Positions 17,758 through 26,503 of a stretch of DNA of 64,000 bases are shown here, piece by piece. The DNA is from Pectobacterium polaris (GTDB lineage: Bacteria > Pseudomonadota > Gammaproteobacteria > Enterobacterales > Enterobacteriaceae), in the NCBI RefSeq assembly GCF_002307355.1, contig NZ_CP017481.1, positions 3,534,001 through 3,598,000 of the forward strand. Direction: 5' to 3'. Each line of letters starts with the position of its first letter. Position 1 is the first letter of the stretch. The position numbers and the translations under genes are program-made. The notes below the pieces were generated by a model that searched no databases, had not been told where the DNA came from, and saw nothing but the letters and a program-made list of their open reading frames with translations.

Positions 17758-19026
17758 ATGAAGATTGCCATTATTGGTAGCGGTATTTCTGGCTTAACCT
17801 GCGCACTCAGATTATCCGATCGCTTTCAGGTGTCGGTGTTTGAGGCGAACGATTATCTGGGTGGCCACACGGCAACGGTCGATGTGGTTCAGGATGGCAC
17901 GACCTACCCCATCGATACGGGATTTATTGTCTACAACGAGCGGACCTATCCCCATTTTATTGCGCTACTGGATGAGTTGGGATTAACCGGACAGCCCACT
18001 GAAATGAGCTTCTCGGTCAGTAATCCGGTTTCGGGCCTGGAATATAACGGCCATACGTTAAACACGCTGTTCGCCCAGCGCGGCAACCTGCTCCGCCCCA
18101 GTTTCTATCGTTTCGTTGCGGAGATTGTGCGCTTTAACCGCGTCTGCAAGCGGTATCTTGCCAGCGGTGATTATCAAGGTCTGACGCTAAGCCATTTGTT
18201 GCAGCAGGAAAAATTTTCGCCGTTCTTTGCCCAGCACTATCTTTTGCCGATGGGCGCGGCTATCTGGTCGTCGTCGCTTGAGGATATGCGGCATTTTCCT
18301 CTGTCGCTTTTCCTGACCTTCTTCAACCATCACGGGTTACTGGATTTGGTCAATCGTCCACAGTGGATGGTCGTGCCCGGTGGTTCACGGGAGTATGTGC
18401 GGCGACTCGCAGAACGTATCCGCGATCGAGCGACGATCCACCTCCAGACGCCCGTCAGTCAGGTCATACGCGATGACGCGGGTGTTACGGTATGTACCGC
18501 CGATCAGACATATCGGTTCGATCAGGTGATTTTCGCCTGCCATTCCGATCAGGCGTTGGCGCTGCTGGCAACGAGTACGCCCGATGAGCTGCGAATCCTC
18601 GGCGGCATGCACTATCAGCCGAACCACGTGATCCTGCATACCGATACCCGGCTTCTGCCTCATAGTCGGCGAGCGTGGGCAAGCTGGAATTACCGTTTGC
18701 CGGTCGATCAGGCGTTTAGCCGCGCGCGTGCCTCTGTGACCTATAACATGAACATCCTGCAAGGTATTCGTTCATCCACCACCTTTTGTGTCTCGCTGAA
18801 CCCTCAGCAGGATATCGACCCGAATACAATACTGCACCACGCGATTTATCATCACCCGGTATTTACTCAACAGACGACAGAGTACCAGCAGCAGCGTGAA
18901 CGTATTAATGGGCACAACCGCAGCTGGTTTTGTGGTGCCTATTGGTACAACGGTTTTCATGAAGATGGCGTCAAAAGCGCGCTGGATGTCGTCAACCTCC
19001 TCCATCAGAGTGTGCAAGATGAATAG
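17758..19026 (+). CDS. FAD-dependent oxidoreductase (amine-oxidase/desaturase-like)
   Basis: A 422-residue flavoprotein. Residues 1-30 hold the dinucleotide-binding fold (IAIIGSGISGLTCALRLSDR followed by an acidic residue in VFEAND). GGHTATVDVVQDG is the second conserved block. The fold belongs to the NAD(P)/FAD-binding amine oxidase/phytoene desaturase-like group. GVTVCTADQTYRFDQVIFAC and the C-terminal YWYNGFHEDGVKSALDVV complete the FAD site. I chose the ATG at 17758 since MKIAIIGSG starts exactly at the Rossmann strand. In related clusters this protein acts with the CFA-like methyltransferase on unsaturated acyl chains. Its stop overlaps the next start by eight bases. Confidence 0.86.
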   Translation: MKIAIIGSGISGLTCALRLSDRFQVSVFEANDYLGGHTATVDVVQDGTTYPIDTGFIVYNERTYPHFIALLDELGLTGQPTEMSFSVSNPVSGLEYNGHTLNTLFAQRGNLLRPSFYRFVAEIVRFNRVCKRYLASGDYQGLTLSHLLQQEKFSPFFAQHYLLPMGAAIWSSSLEDMRHFPLSLFLTFFNHHGLLDLVNRPQWMVVPGGSREYVRRLAERIRDRATIHLQTPVSQVIRDDAGVTVCTADQTYRFDQVIFACHSDQALALLATSTPDELRILGGMHYQPNHVILHTDTRLLPHSRRAWASWNYRLPVDQAFSRARASVTYNMNILQGIRSSTTFCVSLNPQQDIDPNTILHHAIYHHPVFTQQTTEYQQQRERINGHNRSWFCGAYWYNGFHEDGVKSALDVVNLLHQSVQDE

Positions 19027-19744
19027 CGCCTTGTATGTTGGCAAGGTTCGTCATCGACGTTTCACGCCCGTCACGCATCGTTTCGACTATGCGTTATTCA
19101 TGGCGTTAATCGATTTAGATGAGATTCCCGCCTTGCCGCATGTCGGCATTGCGCTGGAGCGCTTTTCCCCTGCGTCATTTTGTCGTGGCGATTATCTCGG
19201 CGGTGGCGATATCAAAACCAAAGCACAGGATCGAATTGAGGAACTAACTGGGGAACGCCTCACGGGGAAAGTGCTACTGCTGTGTCAGCTACGCTATCTG
19301 GGCTGCTATTTTAACCCGGTCAATTTCTATTATTTGTACGATGAGCATAACGAACTACGCTGGTTATTGGCGGAAGTGCGTAATACCCCCTGGAACGAAC
19401 GTCATACTTATGCCGTCGTCCCCGATGGTTCTACGCCGATTTCCAAAGCGTTTCATGTGTCGCCTTTTAACCCGATGGACATGGTGTATCACTGGCGGCT
19501 CACGCCACCCGACGCGCGTCTGCGGATCCACATCGAGAACCACAGGCAAGGACGCGAGTTTGACGCGACGCTGGTGCTGCATCGTCAGCCGCTCACTCGT
19601 GCCGCCCTGCGCGCTCAGCTTTGGTCTCTGCCGTTAATGACGATGAAAACCGCCTGCACCATATATTGGCAGGCTTTGAAACTGTGGATTAAACGCTCGC
19701 CCGTTTATCCTCATCCGCAGTCTGGAAAGAAGGACAACTCATGA
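19019..19744 (+). CDS. DUF1365 family protein
   Basis: A 241-residue protein of the DUF1365 family, recognised by SALYVGKVRHRRFTPVTHRF, the central block CQLRYLGCYFNPVNFYYLYD and AEVRNTPWNERHTY, plus KAFHVSPFNPMDMVYHW. The family is nearly always found between an FAD oxidoreductase and a CFA-synthase-like gene, exactly as here, and is thought to take part in membrane lipid modification; its reaction is not established. The start at 19019 gives the family's normal N-terminus; a longer frame beginning at 18896 only reads the preceding gene in another frame. It overlaps its upstream neighbour by eight bases and its downstream neighbour by four. Confidence 0.86.
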   Translation: MNSALYVGKVRHRRFTPVTHRFDYALFMALIDLDEIPALPHVGIALERFSPASFCRGDYLGGGDIKTKAQDRIEELTGERLTGKVLLLCQLRYLGCYFNPVNFYYLYDEHNELRWLLAEVRNTPWNERHTYAVVPDGSTPISKAFHVSPFNPMDMVYHWRLTPPDARLRIHIENHRQGREFDATLVLHRQPLTRAALRAQLWSLPLMTMKTACTIYWQALKLWIKRSPVYPHPQSGKKDNS

Positions 19745-20970
19745 GTTCAACGGAAACACAGTTGGTGCGTCACCCGAGCAATACCGCTCGCTATACTCGG
19801 GCCAAAAAAGTGGTCTTTCTTCTGCTTAGTCGGATAGAAGGCGGAGGGTTGCGCCTTCGCGAACCAGAAGGCAACGAAACGTTATTCGGCGATCGGCACG
19901 CGGCACTGCAAGGCGATATCACGATACATAACCCCCGTGTTTATCGCCGCGTCTTGCTAGGTGGAAGTATCGCTGCGGGTGAAAGCTATATCGATGGCGA
20001 CTGGAGCTCAACCAACCTCACGCTCGTTCTCCAGCTTTTGGCGCAGAATCAGGCGCTAGTCGATACGCTTGAAACGCGCTTTGGCTGGCTGACGGGGCCA
20101 TTTCATCGTTTCATCCACTGGTGCCGCCGTAATCGTCCGCAGCAGGCGCAGAAAAATATTGCCGCCCATTACGATCTGGGCAACCATTTTTACCGCAGCT
20201 TTCTCGATAGCGAGATGCTCTACTCCAGCGCCTGGTATCAGCAACCCGAGATGACGCTGGAAGACGCACAGCGCGCCAAGCTGCGTCGCCTCTGCGAACA
20301 GTTGGCACTCTGTGAAACGGATCATTTACTGGAAATTGGCACCGGCTGGGGAGGATTAGCCGAGCTGGCCGCACGTGAATATGGCTGTCATGTCACCACG
20401 ACTACACTGTCGCAACAGCAGTATGACTACGCGGTTGAGCGCATTCAGCAAGCCGGTCTGAGCCATAAAGTGACGGTGCTGTTACAGGATTACCGCTCGT
20501 TGACCGGTCAGTATGACAAGTTGGTGTCGGTCGAAATGATCGAAGCGGTCGGAAAAGCGTATTTGCCCACCTTCTTCAAGCGCTGCCAGCAACTGCTGCG
20601 TCCACAAGGTCGCATGGTGCTTCAGGCAATCACGATTGCTGACCAGCGCTACAGCCACTACAGCCGCAATGTCGATTTTATCCAACGCTATATTTTCCCC
20701 GGCGGTTTTCTGCCCTCGATTACCGCGATGACCACCACCATGACGCGGCATACCGATTTTATCACCCGCGACCTGTTCGATATCGGTCAGGACTATGCCC
20801 GTACCCTCAGCGAATGGCGGCAGCGCTTTTATCAGCAGTGGCATATGTTGAGTGCTCAGGGCTTTGATGAACCGTTCCAACGTCTGTGGGTGTTTTACCT
20901 GTGCTATTGCGAAGCGGGCTTTCGCGCACGCACCATCAGCACGGTACAGCTCACCGCAGAAAGGCCATGA
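19741..20970 (+). CDS. cyclopropane-fatty-acyl-phospholipid synthase-like methyltransferase
   Basis: A 409-residue SAM-dependent methyltransferase of the CFA synthase family. Residues about 1-130 are the N-terminal lipid-binding part. HYDLGNHFYRSFLDSEMLYS begins the catalytic domain, and LEIGTGWGGLAELAAREYG is the SAM-binding motif I. SVEMIEAVGKAYLPTFF and FIQRYIFPGGFLPS are strongly conserved CFA-family blocks. Such enzymes methylate double bonds of membrane phospholipid acyl chains. As the last gene of the NTF2-SDR-FAD-DUF1365 set, it probably makes a modified (cyclopropane, branched or furan-type) fatty acid, not the general Cfa product. The exact product cannot be told from sequence. Confidence 0.88.
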   Translation: MSSTETQLVRHPSNTARYTRAKKVVFLLLSRIEGGGLRLREPEGNETLFGDRHAALQGDITIHNPRVYRRVLLGGSIAAGESYIDGDWSSTNLTLVLQLLAQNQALVDTLETRFGWLTGPFHRFIHWCRRNRPQQAQKNIAAHYDLGNHFYRSFLDSEMLYSSAWYQQPEMTLEDAQRAKLRRLCEQLALCETDHLLEIGTGWGGLAELAAREYGCHVTTTTLSQQQYDYAVERIQQAGLSHKVTVLLQDYRSLTGQYDKLVSVEMIEAVGKAYLPTFFKRCQQLLRPQGRMVLQAITIADQRYSHYSRNVDFIQRYIFPGGFLPSITAMTTTMTRHTDFITRDLFDIGQDYARTLSEWRQRFYQQWHMLSAQGFDEPFQRLWVFYLCYCEAGFRARTISTVQLTAERP

Positions 20971-21024
20971 GCAAAAAGCATGGCTTTCGATCCTTTACAC
21001 TCAACCCCTAAGAGGCAAAAGACA

Positions 21025-21549
21025 ATGAAACTGAAGGCACTTATCCTGACAGGCGTGTTCTTTTCCTGTTCCACCTTCGCGGCAGATACCACGGTGACGC
21101 TGAATGAAGCGCTTCCAACGGGAGCGGGAAACAGCATCGGGGAGATATCCATTACGGAAACGCCGTACGGCCTGCTCTTCACTCCGAATCTGAAGGGATT
21201 GGAAGCGGGGATTCACGGGTTCCATGTGCATGAAAATGCCAGTTGTGAGCCTGCCGAGCAAGACGGTAAGTCGGTTCCCGCTCTGGCAGCAGGCGGCCAC
21301 CTCGATCCGAAAAAAACCGGTAAACACCTTGGGCCTTATAACGATCAGGGGCATTTGGGCGACCTCCCCGGTCTGGTCGTGAATGCCGATGGCACATCAA
21401 CCTATCCGATTCTGGCTCCTCGGATAAAATCGCTGTCTGAAGTAAAAAATCATGCGTTGATGGTTCACGCCGGCGGAGATAACTACGCTGACATGCCAGC
21501 AAAACTGGGCGGTGGCGGCGCCAGAATGGCGTGTGGTGTGATCAAGTAA
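21025..21549 (+). CDS. sodC: superoxide dismutase [Cu-Zn]
   Basis: A 174-residue periplasmic Cu/Zn superoxide dismutase. The signal peptide is residues 1-20 (LKALILTGVFFSCSTFAAD). The copper ligands are in GIHGFHVHENASC and NHALMVHAGGDNYAD, and the zinc ligands and bridging histidine are in AAGGHLDP, KHLGPYNDQGHLGDLPGL. The conserved cysteine pair is in NASCEP and RMACGVIK. The protein removes superoxide of host or respiratory origin, which suits a plant pathogen facing an oxidative burst. The ATG at 21025 has an AGAGGC ribosome site and gives the correct signal peptide. It follows the lipid operon by 54 bases on the same strand and may be co-transcribed. Confidence 0.95.
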   Translation: MKLKALILTGVFFSCSTFAADTTVTLNEALPTGAGNSIGEISITETPYGLLFTPNLKGLEAGIHGFHVHENASCEPAEQDGKSVPALAAGGHLDPKKTGKHLGPYNDQGHLGDLPGLVVNADGTSTYPILAPRIKSLSEVKNHALMVHAGGDNYADMPAKLGGGGARMACGVIK

Positions 21550-21568
21550 AGCGTAGCGTTCGAGAAAT

Positions 21569-21600
21569 GCGATGCCATATCGTTTTTGACATGGCATCGC
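21569..21600. terminator. inverted repeat between convergent sodC and sugar-binding protein genes
   Basis: GCGATGCCAT and ATGGCATCGC are perfect inverted repeats separated by 12 bases, in the 67-base gap between the two convergent stop codons. No long U-tract follows on either strand, so termination may be inefficient or Rho-assisted. Confidence 0.5.
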
Positions 21601-21616
21601 ACATTAACAGCGGTAG

Positions 21617-22936
21617 TTAGCGGATAGCACGTTTTAATATACGGTTAGCGCCGTTCAGGAAATCATCAGCAACCTTATTCACTTCTCCGTTACCGTAATC
21701 CAGTTTTTGTAGACTGCTTGTCCACAGTTGAACCAGCTCCTGATTTTCCATAAACGGTGAAACGGGCACCTTAGACGCAGGTTGCTCCGCTGCCGCCCGA
21801 TAGGCATTCGCTAACAGATTACCGGGGTTGATCACGCCGATATCTTCCAGCAGTTTTTGCGCTTTCGGGTTAGCAGGCATCCCGTTTTGCAATCCTAATG
21901 CCTTCACACCTTCCGGGTTACTCAGCATGAAACTCATCAGCATTGCTGCCTCTTTAGGATGCTTACTGTTCTTGCTGATGGCGAACAGCGAAGACGGTTT
22001 GGTGGTCAGCCCCGAATCTTTGGCATTGGGCATGGTGAGGAACGGCCCGGTTTCCAGCACCGCATCCTTCGGCATATTGCTGGAATAGGTATAGATGGCT
22101 GAATCCCATAAATACATCCCGGCTAATTCACCGTTAATCCAGGGGCGAATTTCATAGACGTTGGTGCGACCGAACGAGGAGAAATAGCGCTGATCGGGTA
22201 TCACATGGGAATCAACCAGCTTTTTATAAAAGCCGAAGAGTTCCCGTACCTGATCGCGGCTATAGGCAATGCTCTGCTTTTTCTCATCGATCATATCAAT
22301 GCCGTATTTCTGTGCCATGTAACTACGGCCGAGCGTCAGAATATCCAGCACATCGCTTGAACCTTGAGCAACGCCAAGCGGGTAATAATTGTCGCCCAGT
22401 TTTTGTTTAAACACCGGACCGGCGGCAAACAGCTCATCCCAGGTTTGCGGATAGGCGACGCCTGCTTTATCCCAGGTGGTTTTGTTGTAAATCATGCTGC
22501 GGGATGTCATCGAAATCGGGAGACCTTGTAGTTTCCCTTTTACGTCCGCCGTTTTCAGGGCGTTAGGCGAAAAATCTCCCAACCCCAAAATATCTTTTTG
22601 CTTATTCAAATCATAAAAGCCGTCGCCATTGCGTGAAAATTGCGGCAGCCAGTTCCAGTCAATACGCATGACATCAGGTTCTTGTCCACCCGCCATCTGG
22701 GTTGATAAGCGGGAGAGATAGCCGTCCCAGCCAGCATATTCGGCTTTGACGGTAATCGTCGGATTGGCTTTTTGGAACGCATTAATAGCAGCGAGCGTCG
22801 CCTCATGCCGCTGATTGCCACCCCACCAGGAGATACGGATCTCGGCGGCGTCAGCAGAGTGAGAAAATGCCGCGCCCACGGGAAGCGCAGCACAGAGCAG
22901 GAGTAGGTGAGATAATTTGTTCCGTGTTTTCGCCAT
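21617..22936 (-). CDS. ABC transporter sugar-binding protein, TogB-like
   Basis: A 439-residue periplasmic binding protein of the family-1 extracellular solute-binding type. It has a signal peptide of about 30 residues (LLLLCAALPVGAAFSHSADA). The mature start AEIRISWWGGNQRHEATLAA and the blocks GWDGYLSRLSTQMAGG, WNWLPQFSRNGDGFYDLN and GANRILKRAIR are close to TogB, the oligogalacturonide-binding protein of soft-rot bacteria. It probably binds oligogalacturonides or another plant wall sugar. No permease or ATPase gene is adjacent, so it either uses a transporter encoded elsewhere or acts as an orphan. The ATG at 22936 follows AAGGG. Downstream in the transcript is a hairpin region; upstream is the Gfo/Idh/MocA gene. 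Confidence 0.8.
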   Translation of the reverse strand: MAKTRNKLSHLLLLCAALPVGAAFSHSADAAEIRISWWGGNQRHEATLAAINAFQKANPTITVKAEYAGWDGYLSRLSTQMAGGQEPDVMRIDWNWLPQFSRNGDGFYDLNKQKDILGLGDFSPNALKTADVKGKLQGLPISMTSRSMIYNKTTWDKAGVAYPQTWDELFAAGPVFKQKLGDNYYPLGVAQGSSDVLDILTLGRSYMAQKYGIDMIDEKKQSIAYSRDQVRELFGFYKKLVDSHVIPDQRYFSSFGRTNVYEIRPWINGELAGMYLWDSAIYTYSSNMPKDAVLETGPFLTMPNAKDSGLTTKPSSLFAISKNSKHPKEAAMLMSFMLSNPEGVKALGLQNGMPANPKAQKLLEDIGVINPGNLLANAYRAAAEQPASKVPVSPFMENQELVQLWTSSLQKLDYGNGEVNKVADDFLNGANRILKRAIR

Positions 22937-23047
22937 AATAAAACCCTTATAATAGTATTCGGAGGTTTCCACCTGCCTGCCGGTATGCGGACAGACAGGT
23001 ACTACGGATGCGGAAGCGTTTGCTGCCTGAAATGGCAGGTAGTCTGA

Positions 23048-24343
23048 TTAATTCCCTCTTTTCAGGTTAACGGCCAGTTCGCTTATTTTCACTGGCAGTT
23101 CGGTGCGTAATGATCGATTGGCAGCGATGCCAGTTAAAATAGACATTGCCCCATCACGATAATCTGCTGCGCGATGTAATGGATCAGGTTCCGGTGTACC
23201 AAACAGATCGTTTAACATGACCTGATCGCCGCCGCCGTGTCCGCCCGCTTTAAATTCAACCGGTACGACATAAGGCTCGTCAAACATCGGATAGATCTTT
23301 ATTTCACATTCATTCAGCGCACCTTCATCCTCTTTTTGTCCGCCTCCGTTTACATAAGATTTTTCTACCAGTTTCATTTCTAACCGGCCCTTGCTGCCAT
23401 TAAACACCACGTTCAGCCCTTCCCAGGGTAAATAGGCGTTTAATGAGTACGTCATGATGGCTTTGCTCTTATAGCGCACCATCACACCTAACACATCTTC
23501 AATATTAATACCGTCATCGAACACGCTTTTATCGCGGTAATAGCCATCTTCATGTTCGGCGTCCAAATATAAGGCGGTCAGCTGTTCGCTTTTATTCATA
23601 TGCAGCGCAAACGGATCGTTTTCTGCCGCCGCGCTATTATGTGACCGGGAATAAAATTCTGTGACACCGCGCGCTTCAGCATTCGCTTTACCGTAAAAAC
23701 GTAAATCGCCCTGCGCATAGACCGTTTCCGGTTCGCTATTCAGCCAGAAATTCACCAGATCAAAATGGTGCGTGGATTTGTGTACCAACAGCCCGCCGCT
23801 ATTGCGTTTGTCACGGTGCCAGCGACGGAAATAATCCGCACCGTGTTCGGTATTCAGCAGCCACTCAAAGTGAACGGAATAGACTTCGCCAATCACGCCA
23901 ACAGCAATTAATTCACGGACTTTGCTGTGATGCGGGGCATAGCGGTAATTAAAGGTCACGCGTAATTTACGGCCAGTACGGTCAATCGCATCGATAATTG
24001 CCTGACATTTTTCTTCATCAATCGTCATCGGTTTTTCACTGATGACATCACAGCCTAATTCCATTGCCCGGATAATATAGTGATGATGCGTCCGATCCAG
24101 AGACGTCACAATAACCACATCTGGCTTGGTTTCCGCGATCATCTGCTCAAACTGTTCGGCGAGGTACGTCGGCACATTATCGTGTCCATATTTATGGACA
24201 ATCTGATTGGCGTAATTCATTCGCGTCTGGTTGGTATCGCAAAAAGCAACAAACTGTCCCTGATCCTGATAATCCCTGGCGATCGATTCCAGATAAAGGC
24301 CCGCGCGGCCTCCCGTTCCCACTACGGCATATTTTTTTTTCAT
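23048..24343 (-). CDS. Gfo/Idh/MocA-family oxidoreductase
   Basis: A 431-residue NAD(P)-dependent dehydrogenase. Residues about 4-30 form the Rossmann fold (YAVVGTGGRAGLYLESIARD). The EKPM motif, whose lysine is catalytic in this family, is present (CDVISEKPMTIDEEK). The C-terminal alpha/beta domain follows, with HKSTHHFDLVNFWL providing the conserved histidine. The substrate is likely a sugar or inositol derivative. Its position upstream of the TogB-like binding protein on the same strand suggests that it handles a plant-derived sugar taken up by that system. I chose the ATG at 24343, since MKKKYAVVG starts at the fold; upstream ATGs at 24361 and 24352 overlap a GGAGG ribosome site. Confidence 0.84.
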   Translation of the reverse strand: MKKKYAVVGTGGRAGLYLESIARDYQDQGQFVAFCDTNQTRMNYANQIVHKYGHDNVPTYLAEQFEQMIAETKPDVVIVTSLDRTHHHYIIRAMELGCDVISEKPMTIDEEKCQAIIDAIDRTGRKLRVTFNYRYAPHHSKVRELIAVGVIGEVYSVHFEWLLNTEHGADYFRRWHRDKRNSGGLLVHKSTHHFDLVNFWLNSEPETVYAQGDLRFYGKANAEARGVTEFYSRSHNSAAAENDPFALHMNKSEQLTALYLDAEHEDGYYRDKSVFDDGINIEDVLGVMVRYKSKAIMTYSLNAYLPWEGLNVVFNGSKGRLEMKLVEKSYVNGGGQKEDEGALNECEIKIYPMFDEPYVVPVEFKAGGHGGGDQVMLNDLFGTPEPDPLHRAADYRDGAMSILTGIAANRSLRTELPVKISELAVNLKRGN

Positions 24344-24746
24344 TCTGCGCATTTCCTCCAAATAACGTAGGACACATAGCTATTCGTACAGCCTTTGCCA
24401 TAAAAAAATAGAACATCCCAACATCGTTCACCTTCATATTATTGCCATGCGATGATGTTATCTGGCAGTAGGATGAAGATTGGCATGTTCCATCTCTCAT
24501 AAATACAAATTGAGCACATTCCACATTAACAATTGATTTTATTAGCAATATTAGATGAATGGCATCTCATACCTCACGTTGGAGGTGCATTGCCTCTCTT
24601 AAGTGTTCGCGTATCAACGGGATTCGTTCTGACAGGATGCCGATCGCCACATTCAAACTTTATTTTCAATCCGCCTGAGGATGCCGGATAATCGGCACGT
24701 AACTCACGAGAGAAGCAAGAAAGCGACAAGCGCGTAAGGAATCACT
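24344..24746. other. intergenic region between Gfo/Idh gene and ogt
   Basis: About 400 bases divide the divergent Gfo/Idh/MocA and ogt genes. I see no credible gene. Short inverted repeats occur (for example ACCTC/GAGGT near 24573-24588), but none has terminator form. No clear KdgR or CRP box was found for the sugar genes. Confidence 0.4.
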
Positions 24747-25283
24747 ATGCAGACTTTTTTTCAGGACACGATGGCAACTCCGCTTGGGGAGTTATTGATT
24801 ATTGCGGATGAAAATAATCATTTGCGTGCCGTCGAGTGGCGCGAGTATGAAGACGATTTATTTCGCATGCTCAATCGCAGTTATCGAAATGATCCCTTTT
24901 CGTTACAGCCGCGTCATAATCCCGGTGGACTGACGGAGAGCCTGCAACGCTATTTTGAGGGTGAATTAGCGATTATTGATACGCTTCCCGTTGCTTCTGT
25001 CGGGACCGAATTTCAGCAGCAGGTCTGGCAGGAATTACGTCGAATCCCTTGTGGAGAAATTACCACGTACGGCGAGCTCGCGACGCTACTGGGACGCACC
25101 GGCGCAGCGCGTGCGGTCGGCATGGCAAACGGCTCCAACCCTGTCAGCATCGTGGTTCCGTGCCATCGTGTTATCGGTACGGGTGGTGCGCTGACGGGCT
25201 ATGCGGGTGGCATTCACCGTAAGCAGTGGCTGCTCACTCACGAAGGCTATTTACCTAAACCGCTATTTGCTTCAACAGAATAG
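24747..25283 (+). CDS. ogt: methylated-DNA-[protein]-cysteine S-methyltransferase
   Basis: A 178-residue DNA repair protein. The invariant active site PCHRV is at residues about 138-142 (SIVVPCHRVIGTGGALTGYA). The helix-turn-helix segment is IPCGEITTYGELATLLGRTG, and the asparagine hinge region is AVGMANGSNPV. The cysteine irreversibly accepts the methyl group from O6-methylguanine or O4-methylthymine. It is the constitutive Ogt type, lacking the Ada N-terminal zinc domain. The order ogt-fnr-uspE is the conserved enterobacterial arrangement and supports the assignment. Confidence 0.94.
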   Translation: MQTFFQDTMATPLGELLIIADENNHLRAVEWREYEDDLFRMLNRSYRNDPFSLQPRHNPGGLTESLQRYFEGELAIIDTLPVASVGTEFQQQVWQELRRIPCGEITTYGELATLLGRTGAARAVGMANGSNPVSIVVPCHRVIGTGGALTGYAGGIHRKQWLLTHEGYLPKPLFASTE

Positions 25284-25530
25284 TTTACCGTTATAATTTT
25301 ACGCTTCGCGACACACGAAAATCCCGTCCGAATTGCCTATCATCGTAAGTGATTCGGATTAATCAACGTGTTAACCATTCGGTAACGTAATGGACGAAAA
25401 TATTATCGCCACACGGGACTTATATATCGGAATATTTTCCAACAAAATCGAAAAATTATAGTTAGTTCACTATTTATTGGTCTATTCCGGTGATTACCGG
25501 TCTTATCAGAGCCGATAAAAGCTGTTAAAA

Positions 25531-25544
25531 TTGACCAATATCAA
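25531..25544. promoter_or_regulatory. FNR box upstream of fnr
   Basis: TTGACCAATATCAA matches the FNR consensus TTGAT-N4-ATCAA at nine of ten positions and lies 20 bases upstream of the fnr start codon. This suits the known autoregulation of fnr in enterobacteria. Confidence 0.8.
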
Positions 25545-25564
25545 TTATTGCCTGAGCAAAGCCT

Positions 25565-26311
25565 ATGATCCCGGAAAAGCGAATTATCCGACGCATCCAG
25601 TCTGGCGGTTGTGCAATCCACTGTCAGGATTGCAGTATCAGTCAGCTATGCATCCCTTTCACCCTGAATGAACACGAGCTCGATCAGCTCGACAACATCA
25701 TTGAAAGGAAGAAGCCTATCCAGAAGGGGCAGGCGCTGTTTAAGGCTGGCGATGAACTGAGATCGCTCTACGCCATCCGCTCCGGTACGATAAAAAGCTA
25801 TACCATCACGGAGCAAGGCGACGAGCAGATCACCGGTTTTCATCTGGCAGGTGACTTGGTGGGCTTTGATGCTATCGGTACAGCCCAACACCCGAGCTTC
25901 GCTCAGGCGCTGGAAACCTCAATGGTCTGCGAGATTCCTTTCGAGACGCTGGACGATCTCTCCGGGAAAATGCCTAACCTGCGCCAGCAGATGATGCGCC
26001 TGATGAGCGGCGAAATCCGTGGCGATCAGGATATGATTCTGCTGCTGTCGAAAAAGAATGCTGAAGAGCGTCTGGCGGCGTTTGTCTACAACCTCTCCCG
26101 CCGTTTCGCCCAGCGTGGTTTCTCGCCGCGTGAGTTCCGTCTGACCATGACGCGTGGTGATATCGGTAACTATCTGGGGCTGACCGTTGAAACCATCAGC
26201 CGTCTGCTGGGGCGTTTCCAGAAAAGCGGTACGCTGGCGGTAAAAGGAAAATACATCACGATCGAAAATATTGATGCGCTTTCCGAATTAGCCGGTTCCT
26301 CACGCAAATAA
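25565..26311 (+). CDS. fnr: oxygen-responsive regulator FNR
   Basis: A 248-residue CRP-family regulator. The N-terminal cysteines in [16 protein letters not shown] include the three ligands (C20, C23 and C29) that hold the oxygen-sensing [4Fe-4S] cluster with a fourth near residue 122 (SMVCEIPFE). Then follow the beta-roll, the dimer helix, and the C-terminal DNA-binding domain with the recognition helix [12 protein letters not shown], identical in key residues to E. coli FNR. It switches anaerobic respiration and fermentation genes. An FNR box overlaps its own promoter region and a strong terminator follows. Confidence 0.98.
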   Translation: MIPEKRIIRRIQSGGCAIHCQDCSISQLCIPFTLNEHELDQLDNIIERKKPIQKGQALFKAGDELRSLYAIRSGTIKSYTITEQGDEQITGFHLAGDLVGFDAIGTAQHPSFAQALETSMVCEIPFETLDDLSGKMPNLRQQMMRLMSGEIRGDQDMILLLSKKNAEERLAAFVYNLSRRFAQRGFSPREFRLTMTRGDIGNYLGLTVETISRLLGRFQKSGTLAVKGKYITIENIDALSELAGSSRK

Positions 26312-26329
26312 TCTTTCCAGCCTAACCAT

Positions 26330-26370
26330 TTGACGTTGCCGCTTTTTTTACTGTGGCAACGTCAATTTTA
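26330..26370 (+). terminator. Rho-independent terminator of fnr
   Basis: TTGACGTTGCC and GGCAACGTCAA form a perfect 11-base stem with a loop of 14 bases, followed by TTTTA. Confidence 0.9.
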
Positions 26371-26503
26371 TCCCCTCTGTTTTCCACGTCATTCGTGATA
26401 TTTCTTATTTTGTTATTCTGCCGCTTATCTCTGTTGTCCAAAGCGATTCCATTGCGGTACTCTTGATTTACAGGCTGTGGAGTAACAGCTGTTTGGAGGA
26501 GCT

